DNA from: Sinorhizobium chiapasense
GTDB lineage: Bacteria; Pseudomonadota; Alphaproteobacteria; Rhizobiales; Rhizobiaceae
Length of the DNA: 64,000 bases
Direction: 5' to 3'
Assembly (NCBI RefSeq): GCF_036488675.1
Contig: NZ_CP133150.1
Location: 215,317 to 279,316, forward strand
Part shown: positions 43,963 to 53,493 of the stretch, piece by piece
Numbering within the stretch: position 1 is the first letter of the stretch
How the letters are laid out: each line of letters starts with the position of its first letter
Notes under the pieces: model-generated
Databases searched by the model: none
What the model was told of the DNA's origin: nothing
Seen by the model: only the letters and a program-made list of their open reading frames with translations
Program-made: the position numbers and the translations under genes

Positions 43963-44916
43963 TCACCGCTCGATACTCGCCTCAACGCGGGCGATCGCTT
44001 GCCTGAAGCGCTCAGTTCCTGCATGGATATGGTCGAGCAGGGGCATAACGGCCCAGTGGCGCTCCGCGATATCGTAATCGGTCACGCGTGAGTGCGGGCT
44101 GGAGAACGTCCCAAGCCGGTTATGATAGGTTTTGGCAAGACCGGGATAGCCCATCGGCTCCGCCATCGCAGACAATGCCAGAAAGAGCTCGAGGTCGCGA
44201 CGAAGGTCACTCTCCTCCCCTGCATGGCGATAGAGCCAGGCATAGAGATCCGGATGAAAATTGGTGAAGACGCCGGAGAAGCCTTTGGAGCCAACACGCA
44301 TCGCAGCTGCCGCAATGGCTGCATTGGCGTTGACAACCGCGAAATCCGAACCTTCGGCAAGAGCCACCCGACGCTTTACTGTCTCAAGATCGCAGGAAAC
44401 ATCTTTCAGGGTGACGAAGCGTCCGGTGTCCCGGCAGAACTTGAACTCGTCATCGCTGAGGAGCCGGCGGTAGGGCGCCGGGCATTCATAAAGTCCGAGC
44501 TGCAAGTCGCCTGGCAACCAGCTCAGGACGGCATCGATGCTGGAACGAAAAACCTCTGATCCGGCATTGGCCGTATCCAGCCGGTTTGTAACGAGCACGA
44601 GAGCATCGATACCCGTGTCGGCCATGGCCTTCAATTCGGCTCTCTGGTCTTCCGTTCTTTCACTGATGTGGCCGGAGGCGATGACCGGGACGCGTCCGCG
44701 GGCAAGCGAGACCACCTTTTTCGACAACGCGACACGTTCTTCCAGAGACAACTTCTGCATTTCGCTCGATTGGCAAACTGCGAAAAGCGTGTCCGCACCC
44801 ATTCGTATGTACCATTCCACAAGGTTTTCGAGCCCGTCCCAATCAATGTGATTTTCAGGCGTGAGCGGGGTGAGCATTACGGGGACGATACCATGGGCGT
44901 TTCTGGCCATCTTCAT
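43963..44916 (-). CDS. dihydrodipicolinate synthase/N-acetylneuraminate lyase family protein
   Basis: A 317-residue TIM-barrel class I aldolase. The Schiff-base Lys is in RFVTLKDVS, and MLTPLTPENHIDWDGLENLVEWYI and GIDALVLVTNR fit the family, but the usual GTTGE motif is replaced by AVCQSSE, so this is not DapA itself. Likely substrates are 2-keto-3-deoxy sugar acids. ATG 44916 is preferred; GTG 44925 is in frame. It is divergent from the VCBS gene and shares its IclR-type operator. Confidence 0.82.
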   Translation of the reverse strand: MKMARNAHGIVPVMLTPLTPENHIDWDGLENLVEWYIRMGADTLFAVCQSSEMQKLSLEERVALSKKVVSLARGRVPVIASGHISERTEDQRAELKAMADTGIDALVLVTNRLDTANAGSEVFRSSIDAVLSWLPGDLQLGLYECPAPYRRLLSDDEFKFCRDTGRFVTLKDVSCDLETVKRRVALAEGSDFAVVNANAAIAAAAMRVGSKGFSGVFTNFHPDLYAWLYRHAGEESDLRRDLELFLALSAMAEPMGYPGLAKTYHNRLGTFSSPHSRVTDYDIAERHWAVMPLLDHIHAGTERFRQAIARVEASIER

Positions 44917-44937
44917 ACTTTCCACTGGAATTGTAAG

Positions 44938-44958
44938 TCAATTTCGTTTTAGAATTGA
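44938..44958. promoter_or_regulatory. IclR-type palindrome between divergent genes
   Basis: TCAATTTC-N5-AGAATTGA, an 8-5-8 inverted repeat with the same form as the site before the IclR gene at 50374. A second overlapping palindrome ATTGAATTCCAAT begins at 44955. It sits in the 77-base gap between the DapA-family gene and the VCBS gene and should control both. Confidence 0.65.
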
Positions 44959-44993
44959 ATTCCAATTTAATGGGAAGCAGGGAGTAATGCAAG

Positions 44994-46967
44994 GTGAGTG
45001 TGAAAAGATGGGAGGACGATGCGACAGTTTGGCATGGCCCCGACTACGGATCGGAAGCACTGAAGTACCATCCGGAGGTAAAGTCGGCGGCTGTCGCCGG
45101 TCGCATCATTACGTGTGTCGAGGTTGTCGACTGGAGTGGCACGGGAACCCGAGACCTTCTCCTGTCTGCCTGGGATCCGTGTTACGACGGCCGCGTCTTC
45201 TTGCGCCGCCAAATCGGAACAAACCAAGACGGTACCCCGATCCTCGGCGAGGAAGAACTTGTCGAAGGGGTCAGAGGCTATGTAACTGCCGTTCGCGACG
45301 GTGATGTTTTTCACCTGGTCTCAGCGTCGCGCATGCGCAAGCAGATCTACGTTATTCCTAATGTGGGGAAGAAAGGCGCACCCGAGTTCGGTGATCCGGT
45401 ACGACTCGATCTTGACGCGGACTGGGTCAAGGGCAACGAGTATTTCCACATGGCTCGCTTTCACGACATCGACGGAGACGGCGTCCCGGAATTGGTTGTC
45501 GGCAGCGACTGTTGGGACGACTATTGGCCGAATGGCCTGGAGTGGAACGACGAAGGCTACCGCGGCTATGACGACGCCAATCGTTGGCTCGGCGGACCGT
45601 TGCGTGGCTTCCTCTATGCCTTCAAAAACAAAGGCTCGCTGGCTCAGCCGCTTCTGGAGCGCGGTCGGCCTCTCATTGCCGGTGAAACACCGCTGGAAGT
45701 CTACGGCCAGCTCGCGCCAGCGTTCGGCAACTTTGGCAGCGCGCGCCAGAGCCTGATTGCGGGCGAATTCTGGAATATCCTGCACATCGCTCGCCAACGC
45801 GAGGACGGACAGTTCGAGCCCACGACCTTGCTTCGCACTCAAGATGATAAAGTTCTGGAGTTGGACCAGTGCATCCACCTCCCGTGCGTCGTCGACTGGG
45901 ACGGCGATGGTCGCGAAGACATTCTCGTTGGCGCCGAAGACGGCTACGTGACCTATCTGAAGAACTGCGGTGACGGTGAAGACGGCCTTCCACGTTTCGA
46001 AAAGCGCGGACGCGTTGAAACCACGCAGCCGCTCATCCATGCCGGCGTACTACCAAGCCCCGCTGCCTATGACTTCAGTGGGGATGGTCATTTCGATCTC
46101 GTCGTCGGCAATAGTACCGGCGAACTTCTGTTTTACCAGAGCCGTGAGGCGAACGGAGCGATCTACCTGGATAAGGAGATTATGCTCAGGGCTGGAGCAA
46201 AGCCGATCCGGATTGCAGCAGGACCAACCGGCTCTATCCAGGGGCCGTCGGAAAAGATGTTCGGTTACTCCTGCCCGACGATAGCCGACTGGACCGGCAG
46301 TGGTCACATGGATCTTCTCGTTAGCGACGTGACAGGTCATCATCGCCTGTTTCGCAATCTCGGTGACAAGTCGGTTCCGCCAAGCTTTGCAGAGGAGGAA
46401 TTCCTTACCTACAAGGGAAAGCCGCTCAAGACAGTATGGCGCGTTCGCCCGGCGGTCGTTGATTGGAGGAAAGACGGGCAACTTCATTACGTTGCCCTCG
46501 ATGAAGAAGGTGTTCTCAGTGACTGGAAGCAGGCATCGGAGACCGAACTCGCCTACAAACGATATCTCCATTGGGAGAACGGCGATCCCATGCGGTTTAC
46601 AGTTGACGTGGGTGGCGGCCGCGGCCGCGTGAAGCTCTGCTTCTGTGACTGGGAAGGTACCGGCCGCACCGACCTGATTTTCGGCACGCACGCCCGCGCA
46701 TGTGTCCCGCCGGATCCCGAAACAGGGGCACCTCGCAACACAACAAAGCAGGCGGGAATCTTCCTGTCCCGCAACGTCGGCACCGCTGAAGAACCACGGT
46801 TCGCTTTGCCGGTCCCGTTCCGCTTCCGTAATGAAGTCATCGCCATGGCCATGCATGTGGCGTCTCCCGAAGCTGTCGACTGGGCCGGCCGGGGCGCGCT
46901 CGATCTCATCGTCGGCGTTGAAGACGGCACCCTTGTCTGGCTCAAGCGGGAGGATCTGTCATGGTAG
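44994..46967 (+). CDS. cytoplasmic VCBS/FG-GAP repeat protein
   Basis: A 657-residue protein made of about seven or eight repeats of the DxDGDGxxDLxVG type (DIDGDGVPELVVG, DWDGDGREDILVG, DFSGDGHFDLVVG, DWTGSGHMDLLVS, DWEGTGRTDLIFG, DWAGRGALDLIVG), which should fold into a calcium-binding beta-propeller. There is no signal peptide, unusual for this repeat class. The start is GTG 44994 with GGGAG upstream. It ends 7 bases inside the next gene, an AroE-like dehydrogenase. It may be a lyase or lactonase of the sugar pathway; no catalytic site is recognised. Confidence 0.75.
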   Translation: MSVKRWEDDATVWHGPDYGSEALKYHPEVKSAAVAGRIITCVEVVDWSGTGTRDLLLSAWDPCYDGRVFLRRQIGTNQDGTPILGEEELVEGVRGYVTAVRDGDVFHLVSASRMRKQIYVIPNVGKKGAPEFGDPVRLDLDADWVKGNEYFHMARFHDIDGDGVPELVVGSDCWDDYWPNGLEWNDEGYRGYDDANRWLGGPLRGFLYAFKNKGSLAQPLLERGRPLIAGETPLEVYGQLAPAFGNFGSARQSLIAGEFWNILHIARQREDGQFEPTTLLRTQDDKVLELDQCIHLPCVVDWDGDGREDILVGAEDGYVTYLKNCGDGEDGLPRFEKRGRVETTQPLIHAGVLPSPAAYDFSGDGHFDLVVGNSTGELLFYQSREANGAIYLDKEIMLRAGAKPIRIAAGPTGSIQGPSEKMFGYSCPTIADWTGSGHMDLLVSDVTGHHRLFRNLGDKSVPPSFAEEEFLTYKGKPLKTVWRVRPAVVDWRKDGQLHYVALDEEGVLSDWKQASETELAYKRYLHWENGDPMRFTVDVGGGRGRVKLCFCDWEGTGRTDLIFGTHARACVPPDPETGAPRNTTKQAGIFLSRNVGTAEEPRFALPVPFRFRNEVIAMAMHVASPEAVDWAGRGALDLIVGVEDGTLVWLKREDLSW

Positions 46968-47767
46968 GCGTTGAAGTCAAAGGTACGACGCGGCTGCTGG
47001 GGCTGATCGGAGATCCGATCGCTCAGGCAAAAACACCATCCGTCATCAACCCGATCTTTGCGAGTCGTGGAGCGGATATCGCCTGCGTGCCGCTGCAAGT
47101 GCCGGCAGCGGATCTTCAGAAGATCTGGGCAGGCCTCAAGGCGACGTCGAACCTCATCGGGTTCGGCATCACCCTGCCGCATAAGCAGATGGCCATCGAC
47201 CTCTGCGACAGTCTTGACCCGGTAGCGGCGCGGGTGGGCGCCGTCAACCTAGTTCGCCGGGAGCGGGATGGCAGCTTTCGCGGCTATCAGTTCGACGGCC
47301 GCGGCTTTGTCCGCGGCCTACAGGCTAAGCGGATAACCATCAAAAACCGCGACGTACTGATGATTGGGGCGGGTGGCGCAGCTGTCGCTATGGCGTTTGC
47401 ACTGATAGAGGCAGGCGCAAAGAGCATCACTGTTTCTAATCGCACACTGGAGAAGGCGGAAGCATTGGCGAGCGTGATAAATGGTGACTTCGGACGTCTT
47501 GTTGCGAAAGCCGGCAGCCCGCGCCCGCAAACCGGGCAACTGATCATCAACGCCACATCACTTGGCCTGAACGAGACCGATGCCCTGCCCCTTGACCCCG
47601 GACTGCTGCACCCAGGCATGACTCTGGCCGAAGTCATTGCCCAGCCTGAGATCACGCCCTTGTTATCCCAGGCGCAAGCACGTGGCATTGAGATCCACTC
47701 AGGTATTCACATGATCAAGGGTCAGGTCGATCTCATCGCAGACCATATTTGCGAACTCTGGTCTTGA
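46961..47767 (+). CDS. shikimate dehydrogenase-like protein (first)
   Basis: A 268-residue AroE/quinate dehydrogenase-fold protein. The N-terminal substrate domain has GLIGDPIAQAKTP (normally SP) and GITLPHKQ with the catalytic Lys; the NAD(P) domain has VLMIGAGGAAVAMAFAL, NRT and INATSLGL. AroE sequences normally have S-x-S in place of QAKT, so the substrate is probably not shikimate. It overlaps the VCBS gene. Confidence 0.83.
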   Translation: MVGVEVKGTTRLLGLIGDPIAQAKTPSVINPIFASRGADIACVPLQVPAADLQKIWAGLKATSNLIGFGITLPHKQMAIDLCDSLDPVAARVGAVNLVRRERDGSFRGYQFDGRGFVRGLQAKRITIKNRDVLMIGAGGAAVAMAFALIEAGAKSITVSNRTLEKAEALASVINGDFGRLVAKAGSPRPQTGQLIINATSLGLNETDALPLDPGLLHPGMTLAEVIAQPEITPLLSQAQARGIEIHSGIHMIKGQVDLIADHICELWS

Positions 47768-47810
47768 ACCAATATTTGCCGCAGCACGTCGGCCTCGACG
47801 CGCTGCGCTG

Positions 47811-48641
47811 TCATGCCAATGCCGTGCCCGCCGGAAGACCGGCAGCAAACCCCGCAATAAGTTTGATCTGGGCGGCGAGCATGTCATTTCCGTCGGAGAT
47901 CATAGCCCCAGCGGCACGGGCCGCGCGCAGCAACGGCGTCTCCGCGGTCAAGCTGGCGATGTCCGCCACAAGCATTTCAGGTTGGATCGCGGCCTCCGGC
48001 ATCGGAAATTGCGCAGTCCCCTTGATCCCGATCGGCGAGGCGTTGATGACCACGTCGTAGTCCCAACTGCTTGAGAAGTCAGCCGCTCTCGCACATTCTC
48101 GGCCTCGAGCGGCGTTGAACATCTCACGCGTAAAAACAAGCGAGGACTCAACAGGATCGATCAAATCGAGTCGAGCAATACCTTCGCCTGCAAGGGCAAA
48201 GGCTATTGCACGGCCGGCGCCCCCTGCCCCGACCATGAGAACACGGGCATCGCGCAAACGGGTCTTCGATTCGCCCAAGCCGTCGACAAAGCCTTGTCCG
48301 TCGAAAAGTGCTCCGTGCATGCGGCCGTCAGCGCCGCGCTGAACCGAGTTGACTGCCCCAACTGCTTCTGCCATGGGGGTCAGCGTCGCACAGCGGCCGC
48401 ATGCTGCGACCTTATGCGGCACCGTCACACCGATCCCGGCAAGGTTGGGCACGGCGGAAAACGCATTCCACACAGCGTCGAAATGTTGAGCGGTCACATG
48501 AAACGGCACTGCGTAGAGATTGGCGCCGGCAGCCGCAAAGATCGGATTGATCAGGTGCGGCGTCTGTACCTGCGCGATGGGATCGCCAAAGACAGCATAT
48601 ATGCGCGACAGACCGTCGAGATTGGGTATTTGTTCCTTCAC
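47811..48641 (-). CDS. shikimate dehydrogenase-like protein (second)
   Basis: A 276-residue AroE-like dehydrogenase that faces the first copy tail to tail. It has AVFGDPIAQVQTP, GVTVPHKVA (catalytic Lys), VLMVGAGGAGRAIAFAL and INASPIGIKG. As in the first copy the S-x-S substrate motif is QVQT. GTG 48641, 2 bases after the preceding TIM-barrel gene, is chosen because GGGAG lies upstream. Confidence 0.82.
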   Translation of the reverse strand: MKEQIPNLDGLSRIYAVFGDPIAQVQTPHLINPIFAAAGANLYAVPFHVTAQHFDAVWNAFSAVPNLAGIGVTVPHKVAACGRCATLTPMAEAVGAVNSVQRGADGRMHGALFDGQGFVDGLGESKTRLRDARVLMVGAGGAGRAIAFALAGEGIARLDLIDPVESSLVFTREMFNAARGRECARAADFSSSWDYDVVINASPIGIKGTAQFPMPEAAIQPEMLVADIASLTAETPLLRAARAAGAMISDGNDMLAAQIKLIAGFAAGLPAGTALA

Positions 48642-48642
48642 G

Positions 48643-49485
48643 TCAATTGCTCCCAAAAATCTGTTGACAACGGCTCAGTGCAATATCCAAAACCTCTCCG
48701 GGATCGCGCGCCCACCAGTCCGCCGAAAAGATTTCTACCTCCACAGGGCCCTCGAAACCGGAACGGCGCATCATTCGATCGATGGAAACGAGGTCTATGA
48801 TTCCGTCGCCCATCATGCCTCTGTCGGTGAGCAGGTGCCGGGTCGGAAGGAGCCAATCGTTGACGTGAAATCCGAGCAGCCGTCCAGCTCTCCCGGCTCG
48901 CAGGATCTCCGCCTCCAGCCGCTCATCCCACCAGACATGATAGACGTCGACGACGACGCCGATGCCCGGACCGAGCGCTTCGCAAAGATCATTTGCGTGA
49001 GAAAGACTGGCAAGGACAGTACGATCGCCAACAAGCATGGGGTGGAGAGGCTCGATCGCGAGCTTGATTCCGACACGTCTGGCCATTTCCAGCAATCGTG
49101 CGATCTCGTCTTCAGCATGCTTTCGAGCTGCACCGAGATCGCCGTCCTTTTCTGTCAGGCCTCCAGTGAACAGGAAAACATGGTCGGCTCCAAACCTTGC
49201 CGCCCGTTCGAGCTCAAATTGCGCCTGATCCAGATATTCGGGCGTGAAAGGACCGATACGGTTGTAGCCGGATACTGTGATGCCATGGCTCTCAAGCGCG
49301 GCGAGCGCCGCCCCTTCACCAATCTTGTCGATCTCGTTCCCCCAAACGGAGACGACGTTGATGCCCCGCTCTGCGCATAAATGCAAAAAGGTAATCATGT
49401 TGGCACGTTCGCGCACCGTTGCGTGATTGATCGCAACTGATCTCGAAAGGCTGTTTTTTACGGTCATGCCGGCAATATCTTCCAT
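48643..49485 (-). CDS. sugar phosphate isomerase/epimerase-like TIM barrel
   Basis: A 280-residue xylose-isomerase-like TIM-barrel protein. The metal-binding acids are visible in LAIEPLHPM, GVVVDVYHVWWD, GFHVNDWL and VEVEIFSADWW. Relatives act as epimerases, dehydroshikimate dehydratases or inosose dehydratases, so a link to the adjacent AroE-like genes is reasonable. It is co-transcribed with the second AroE-like gene. Confidence 0.8.
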   Translation of the reverse strand: MEDIAGMTVKNSLSRSVAINHATVRERANMITFLHLCAERGINVVSVWGNEIDKIGEGAALAALESHGITVSGYNRIGPFTPEYLDQAQFELERAARFGADHVFLFTGGLTEKDGDLGAARKHAEDEIARLLEMARRVGIKLAIEPLHPMLVGDRTVLASLSHANDLCEALGPGIGVVVDVYHVWWDERLEAEILRAGRAGRLLGFHVNDWLLPTRHLLTDRGMMGDGIIDLVSIDRMMRRSGFEGPVEVEIFSADWWARDPGEVLDIALSRCQQIFGSN

Positions 49486-49538
49486 TGGTTCGAGTGTTCT
49501 CTAGCCAGCATGAAGTGACGATCCGCCATCAGCCGAGA

Positions 49539-50357
49539 TCATGACATCTCGCGCAATCTCGGTCGGCTTGCATCGCGCTGGCGGCTGCGAAGCGGCCAAA
49601 TCTCGCTAATTTCAGCTGCTGCACGGTGAAGTGCGTTCGCCAGCTCCTCCCATCGATCTTCCGTTATCCGCACCAGCGGTCCAGCAACCGATATGGTCCC
49701 GGCGACCTGAGCATCGCTGTCGGCGCTGGCACGAAAAGGAACCGCAATTGCCGCAGTACCGGCTTCGGCCTCTTCCAATGACGTTGCAAATCCTCGCTCG
49801 CGCGTTTCTGAAAGCCGAACCCTGAGCTCGTCGACATTGCGCGCGCTGTTCGGTCCAAGCCTTCGACGTCCGCCAAAACCCCGCGAATAAGCAATTGACA
49901 GCGCTTCTTCCTCCGGCAAAGTTGCAAGCCAAGCTTTTCCGTTGGCGGTCGCGTGCAGAATTATCTCCTGGCCCATGTCAGGATCGTACTTAAGGCCGTT
50001 CACGGCACCTTGCGCCCGCGCGACCCAAACGAGATCCTGACCTTCGAGTATGGCCAATCGACAATACTCTCGCGTTTGGGCGGCCAATCGATCCAGAACG
50101 GCTTGAACAACGTCTGGAACGTTTCGGGCGTCAAGATTGCGAAAAGCAAGCGTGCTCATGCGCAATGACAAAGCATATTTTTGGCTTGCGGCATCTTGCA
50201 CCACCCAACCATGAGCCGCCAGGGTCGCCAGCAGCCGATGGACGGCACTTGCGGGCATATCAAGGCGACCGGCCAAATCCGACAGTTCCACTGGCTCACT
50301 TGCTCCGGCTAGAATCTCCAGCAAGGAAAGGCATCTCGACACCGCCGCGACCGTCAT
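49539..50357 (-). CDS. IclR family transcriptional regulator (first)
   Basis: A 272-residue regulator: N-terminal winged helix (SRCLSLLEILAGASEPVELSDLAGRL, SAVHRLLATLAAHGWV) and C-terminal IclR effector domain (ARAQGAVNGLKYD, LHATANGKAWLATL, RERGFATSLEEAEAG). ATG 50357 has GGAG 6 bases upstream. Its own promoter holds the 21-base palindrome at 50374-50394 and a matching site lies between 44916 and 44994, so it probably controls itself and that divergent promoter. Confidence 0.88.
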   Translation of the reverse strand: MTVAAVSRCLSLLEILAGASEPVELSDLAGRLDMPASAVHRLLATLAAHGWVVQDAASQKYALSLRMSTLAFRNLDARNVPDVVQAVLDRLAAQTREYCRLAILEGQDLVWVARAQGAVNGLKYDPDMGQEIILHATANGKAWLATLPEEEALSIAYSRGFGGRRRLGPNSARNVDELRVRLSETRERGFATSLEEAEAGTAAIAVPFRASADSDAQVAGTISVAGPLVRITEDRWEELANALHRAAAEISEIWPLRSRQRDASRPRLREMS

Positions 50358-50373
50358 CCGCATCTCCTTCGTC

Positions 50374-50394
50374 TCAATTCCAAAACGGAATTGA
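50374..50394. promoter_or_regulatory. IclR autoregulatory palindrome
   Basis: TCAATTCC-N5-GGAATTGA, a perfect 8-5-8 inverted repeat, 16 bases before the IclR start codon. Confidence 0.7.
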
Positions 50395-50456
50395 TTTCCA
50401 ATACCATCGCGACCGAGCAAAATCCAGAGCTCTTCGCACTGCGCAACAACCGACCT

Positions 50457-51395
50457 CTAGGCTATCGCCAGTTCTTGTTGGAGTTGAGGAAGAACCTCGA
50501 ATAGATCGCCGACCAATCCGTAGTCCGCCACCTGGAAGATCGGTGCGTCGGGATCCTTATTGATGGCTACGATTACTTTCGAGTCTTTCATGCCGGCCAA
50601 ATGCTGGATCGCTCCGGAAATCCCGACCGCGATATAGAGATCAGGCGCGACAACTTTTCCGGTTTGACCGACCTGCCAGTCGTTAGGAGCGTAACCGGCG
50701 TCAACGGCGGCGCGTGACGCACCGATGGCCGCAACCAGTTGATCGGCAACCGGCTCGATCAATCTGTTAAAGTTCTCTGCACTTCCCAGCGAGCGTCCGC
50801 CCGAGACAATGACGCGCGCCGATGTCAAATCCGGTCGGCTGCTCTGGGCGATCTCTTCTTGCACGAATCGGGACAATTGAGGATCGGTGGACGCCGAAAT
50901 CATTTCGATGTTCGCTGCGCCACCCATAGGCACCGGCGGAAACGCGGCTGTTCGCACGGTAATCACCTTCTTCGCGTCGGTTGCCTGAACCATCTGGATC
51001 GCATTACCCGCGTAAATGGGCCGCTCGAACGTGTCTTGGGAAATGACACTGATAATGTCTGAAACCTGCATCACATCCAGTCGTGCAGCTATGCGCGGCA
51101 TGAGGCTTTTGCCGTTACTGGTAGCAGGCGCGACAAAGGCCTCATAGGATGAAGATATAGATAAAACGAGTTCAGTGAGGGGTTCAGCGAGCTGGTGCTC
51201 GTAGATATTGTCGTCGGCGAACAGTACCTTGTCCACGCCACGGAGCTTAGCGGCGGCCTCAGCTGCCGCTTGAGCCTGCAAACCCGCCACGAGAATGTGG
51301 ACGGGGGCTCCGAGAGCACTGGCTGCAGAAAGAGCCCGGCGTGAGGTTTCGTTGAGCTGAGCATTGTCGTGCTCGGCGATAAGCAGCGTGGTCAC
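50457..51395 (-). CDS. etfA: electron transfer flavoprotein alpha subunit
   Basis: A 312-residue ETF-alpha. The C-terminal FAD domain is complete: [57 protein letters not shown] and [21 protein letters not shown]. The start is GTG 51395 with GGAG upstream. It follows etfB by 12 bases. It should accept electrons from the acyl-CoA dehydrogenase at 59129. Confidence 0.95.
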   Translation of the reverse strand: MTTLLIAEHDNAQLNETSRRALSAASALGAPVHILVAGLQAQAAAEAAAKLRGVDKVLFADDNIYEHQLAEPLTELVLSISSSYEAFVAPATSNGKSLMPRIAARLDVMQVSDIISVISQDTFERPIYAGNAIQMVQATDAKKVITVRTAAFPPVPMGGAANIEMISASTDPQLSRFVQEEIAQSSRPDLTSARVIVSGGRSLGSAENFNRLIEPVADQLVAAIGASRAAVDAGYAPNDWQVGQTGKVVAPDLYIAVGISGAIQHLAGMKDSKVIVAINKDPDAPIFQVADYGLVGDLFEVLPQLQQELAIA

Positions 51396-51407
51396 GTCTC
51401 GTTCTCC

Positions 51408-52157
51408 TTAAAGCAATCCCGGCTCGGTCCGTAGTTTTTCAACCAGTTCGCTGACTGATCCAACTTTGATGCCGCTCTTGCGGGGCGCCGGCTCGGTCGT
51501 TTTGAGGATTCTGAGGCGAGGGTTAATGTCGACACCGAGTGCCTCTGGCGATGTCTCCGAAACCAGCTTCTTCTTAGCTTTCATAATACTGGGAAGCGAG
51601 GCATAGCGGGGCTGGTTGAGCCGCAAGTCCACCGTGACAACAGCCGGCAGCTTCATCGACAACGTCTGCAGACCGCCATCTACTTCTCGTGTGACCTCTA
51701 TCAACCGATCCTCGACACGAACATCCGACGCAAAGGTCCCCTGAGGCCACTCAAGCAGGGTGGCCAGCATCTGGCCGGTCTGATTGGAATCGTCATCTAT
51801 GGCTTGTTTGCCCATGAGCACGAGATCGGGGGTTTCCAGCGCAATCAATCGAGCAAGGATCTTTGCAACGGACAAAGGTTCGACAAAAGCCACTGTTTTG
51901 ACGTGGATGCCCCGATCAGCACCCATGGCCAGTGCTACACGGATCGTGTCGACAGACTCACTCGGGCCGATGGATACAGCAATGATTTCGGTGGCCTTAC
52001 CCTGTTCCTTCAGCCGGACAGCTTCCTCTACTGCGATCTCGTCGAAGGGATTCATGGAGGTTTTGATATTGAACAATTCAACGCCGGATCCGTCTCGTTT
52101 CACCCGGATCTTCACGTTGAAGTCGACCACGCGCTTTACGCAAACAAGAAGCTTCAT
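51408..52157 (-). CDS. etfB: electron transfer flavoprotein beta subunit
   Basis: A 249-residue ETF-beta with [36 protein letters not shown] and the recognition-loop region [31 protein letters not shown] stretch near residues 170-200. It belongs to a minus-strand run that includes the sugar ABC ATPase, hydratase, KdsB-like gene and IclR. The 183-base gap before it holds no gene. Confidence 0.94.
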   Translation of the reverse strand: MKLLVCVKRVVDFNVKIRVKRDGSGVELFNIKTSMNPFDEIAVEEAVRLKEQGKATEIIAVSIGPSESVDTIRVALAMGADRGIHVKTVAFVEPLSVAKILARLIALETPDLVLMGKQAIDDDSNQTGQMLATLLEWPQGTFASDVRVEDRLIEVTREVDGGLQTLSMKLPAVVTVDLRLNQPRYASLPSIMKAKKKLVSETSPEALGVDINPRLRILKTTEPAPRKSGIKVGSVSELVEKLRTEPGLL

Positions 52158-52340
52158 CAGTGCGCCTCAGTTCTAGCCATGACTACAAGCAACAGCGGAC
52201 CGCGGCTCTCTGTGCGTTCCGCTATTGCATCTTCGATATTGCTCAAGAGCCACCACCCACTGGTGACGCGAACACACGATGCCGCCGACCAGCCGGCCTT
52301 GAATTTCAGTCCGATAACGCGGGCTTCGCTTGCCTGCACG

Positions 52341-53417
52341 TCAGGCGGCGAGCAGGCCAGCTCTGACGATGCGTGCACCACTGTCGCCATCGAACAGGTG
52401 CGCAAGTCTGGGATCGAAGCCTATTCCGATCTCATCGTCTACATTCACGTCCAGTCGCTCGCGGATGAGGCATGTCAACCTGGCGTGCCCGACATCCGCG
52501 ATGATTTGAGTCTCCGAGCCAGTCGATTCGACGACGTGCACCCTGGCCTTATACCCTTGCGGATCAATTCGGATATGTTCTGGACGGATCCCGAGTGACA
52601 CGGGCCGACCGGCATTCCCGCCATGCCCCTCGCCGACACTCCAGATTGTCCCGCTTTCGTCTTTCATACCCGATGGCGACATCGTGCCTTTGATAAAGTT
52701 CATTGAGGGCGATCCGATGAAGCTTGCCACAAAGATGTTGGACGGATGGTCATAGAGTTCCAACGGAGCGCCAATCTGTTCGACAATACCATCGTGCATA
52801 ACGACGATCTTATCGGCCATGGTCATGGCTTCGATCTGGTCATGCGTGACATAGACGATGGTCGTGCCCAGGCGCTGATGGAGCGCCTTAATTTCCGAAC
52901 GCATCGAAACGCGAAGTTTCGCATCGAGGTTCGACAGCGGTTCGTCGAACAGGAAAACCTTTGGATCACGAACGATCGCCCTCCCCATTGCAACACGCTG
53001 GCGCTGACCGCCCGAAAGCTGACGTGGGTAGCGGTCAAGCAGCTTATCGAGCCCGAGAATACCTGCGGCGTTCGATACGCGCTTATCGATGTCGGATTTC
53101 TGGGCCCTTTGGAGCCTGAGTGAGAAGCCCATGTTTTCGGCGACCGTCATGTTGGGATAGAGGGCGTAGTTTTGAAACACCATGGCGATGTCACGCTCTT
53201 TCGGGGAAACGTCATTGACCACCTTCTCGCCAATCCGGATTTCGCCCGAGGTGATGCTCTCGAGGCCTGCGATCATCCGGAGAAGCGTGGATTTTCCGCA
53301 ACCGGATGGCCCTACCAGGATTACGAACTCGCCTTCCGCGATATCGATGTCAACTCCGTGGATAACGCGATGAGCACCATATGCCTTACGCAGGTTCGCT
53401 ATCTTCAAATTGGCCAT
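52341..53417 (-). CDS. sugar ABC transporter ATP-binding protein (UgpC/MalK type)
   Basis: A 358-residue ATPase with Walker A GPSGCGKST, signature [15 protein letters not shown], Walker B VFLFDEPLSNLD, H-loop VTHDQIEAMTM and a C-terminal TOBE-type regulatory domain (LGIRPEHIRI). It is the only ATPase of this type in the window and should serve the binding protein and permeases on the other strand at 56040-59121. Confidence 0.93.
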   Translation of the reverse strand: MANLKIANLRKAYGAHRVIHGVDIDIAEGEFVILVGPSGCGKSTLLRMIAGLESITSGEIRIGEKVVNDVSPKERDIAMVFQNYALYPNMTVAENMGFSLRLQRAQKSDIDKRVSNAAGILGLDKLLDRYPRQLSGGQRQRVAMGRAIVRDPKVFLFDEPLSNLDAKLRVSMRSEIKALHQRLGTTIVYVTHDQIEAMTMADKIVVMHDGIVEQIGAPLELYDHPSNIFVASFIGSPSMNFIKGTMSPSGMKDESGTIWSVGEGHGGNAGRPVSLGIRPEHIRIDPQGYKARVHVVESTGSETQIIADVGHARLTCLIRERLDVNVDDEIGIGFDPRLAHLFDGDSGARIVRAGLLAA

Positions 53418-53493
53418 GACACTTGTCCCCTTTGGCTATCTTACTTGCTCTCGTTTCGTGGCAGCCCGGATCGCGATCGTAAGTCTGATATGC

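Noticed and set aside
43963..44916. Annotation as true dihydrodipicolinate synthase DapA
   Set aside because: The GTTGE substrate motif is absent and no lysine biosynthesis gene is nearby, so only the superfamily was assigned.
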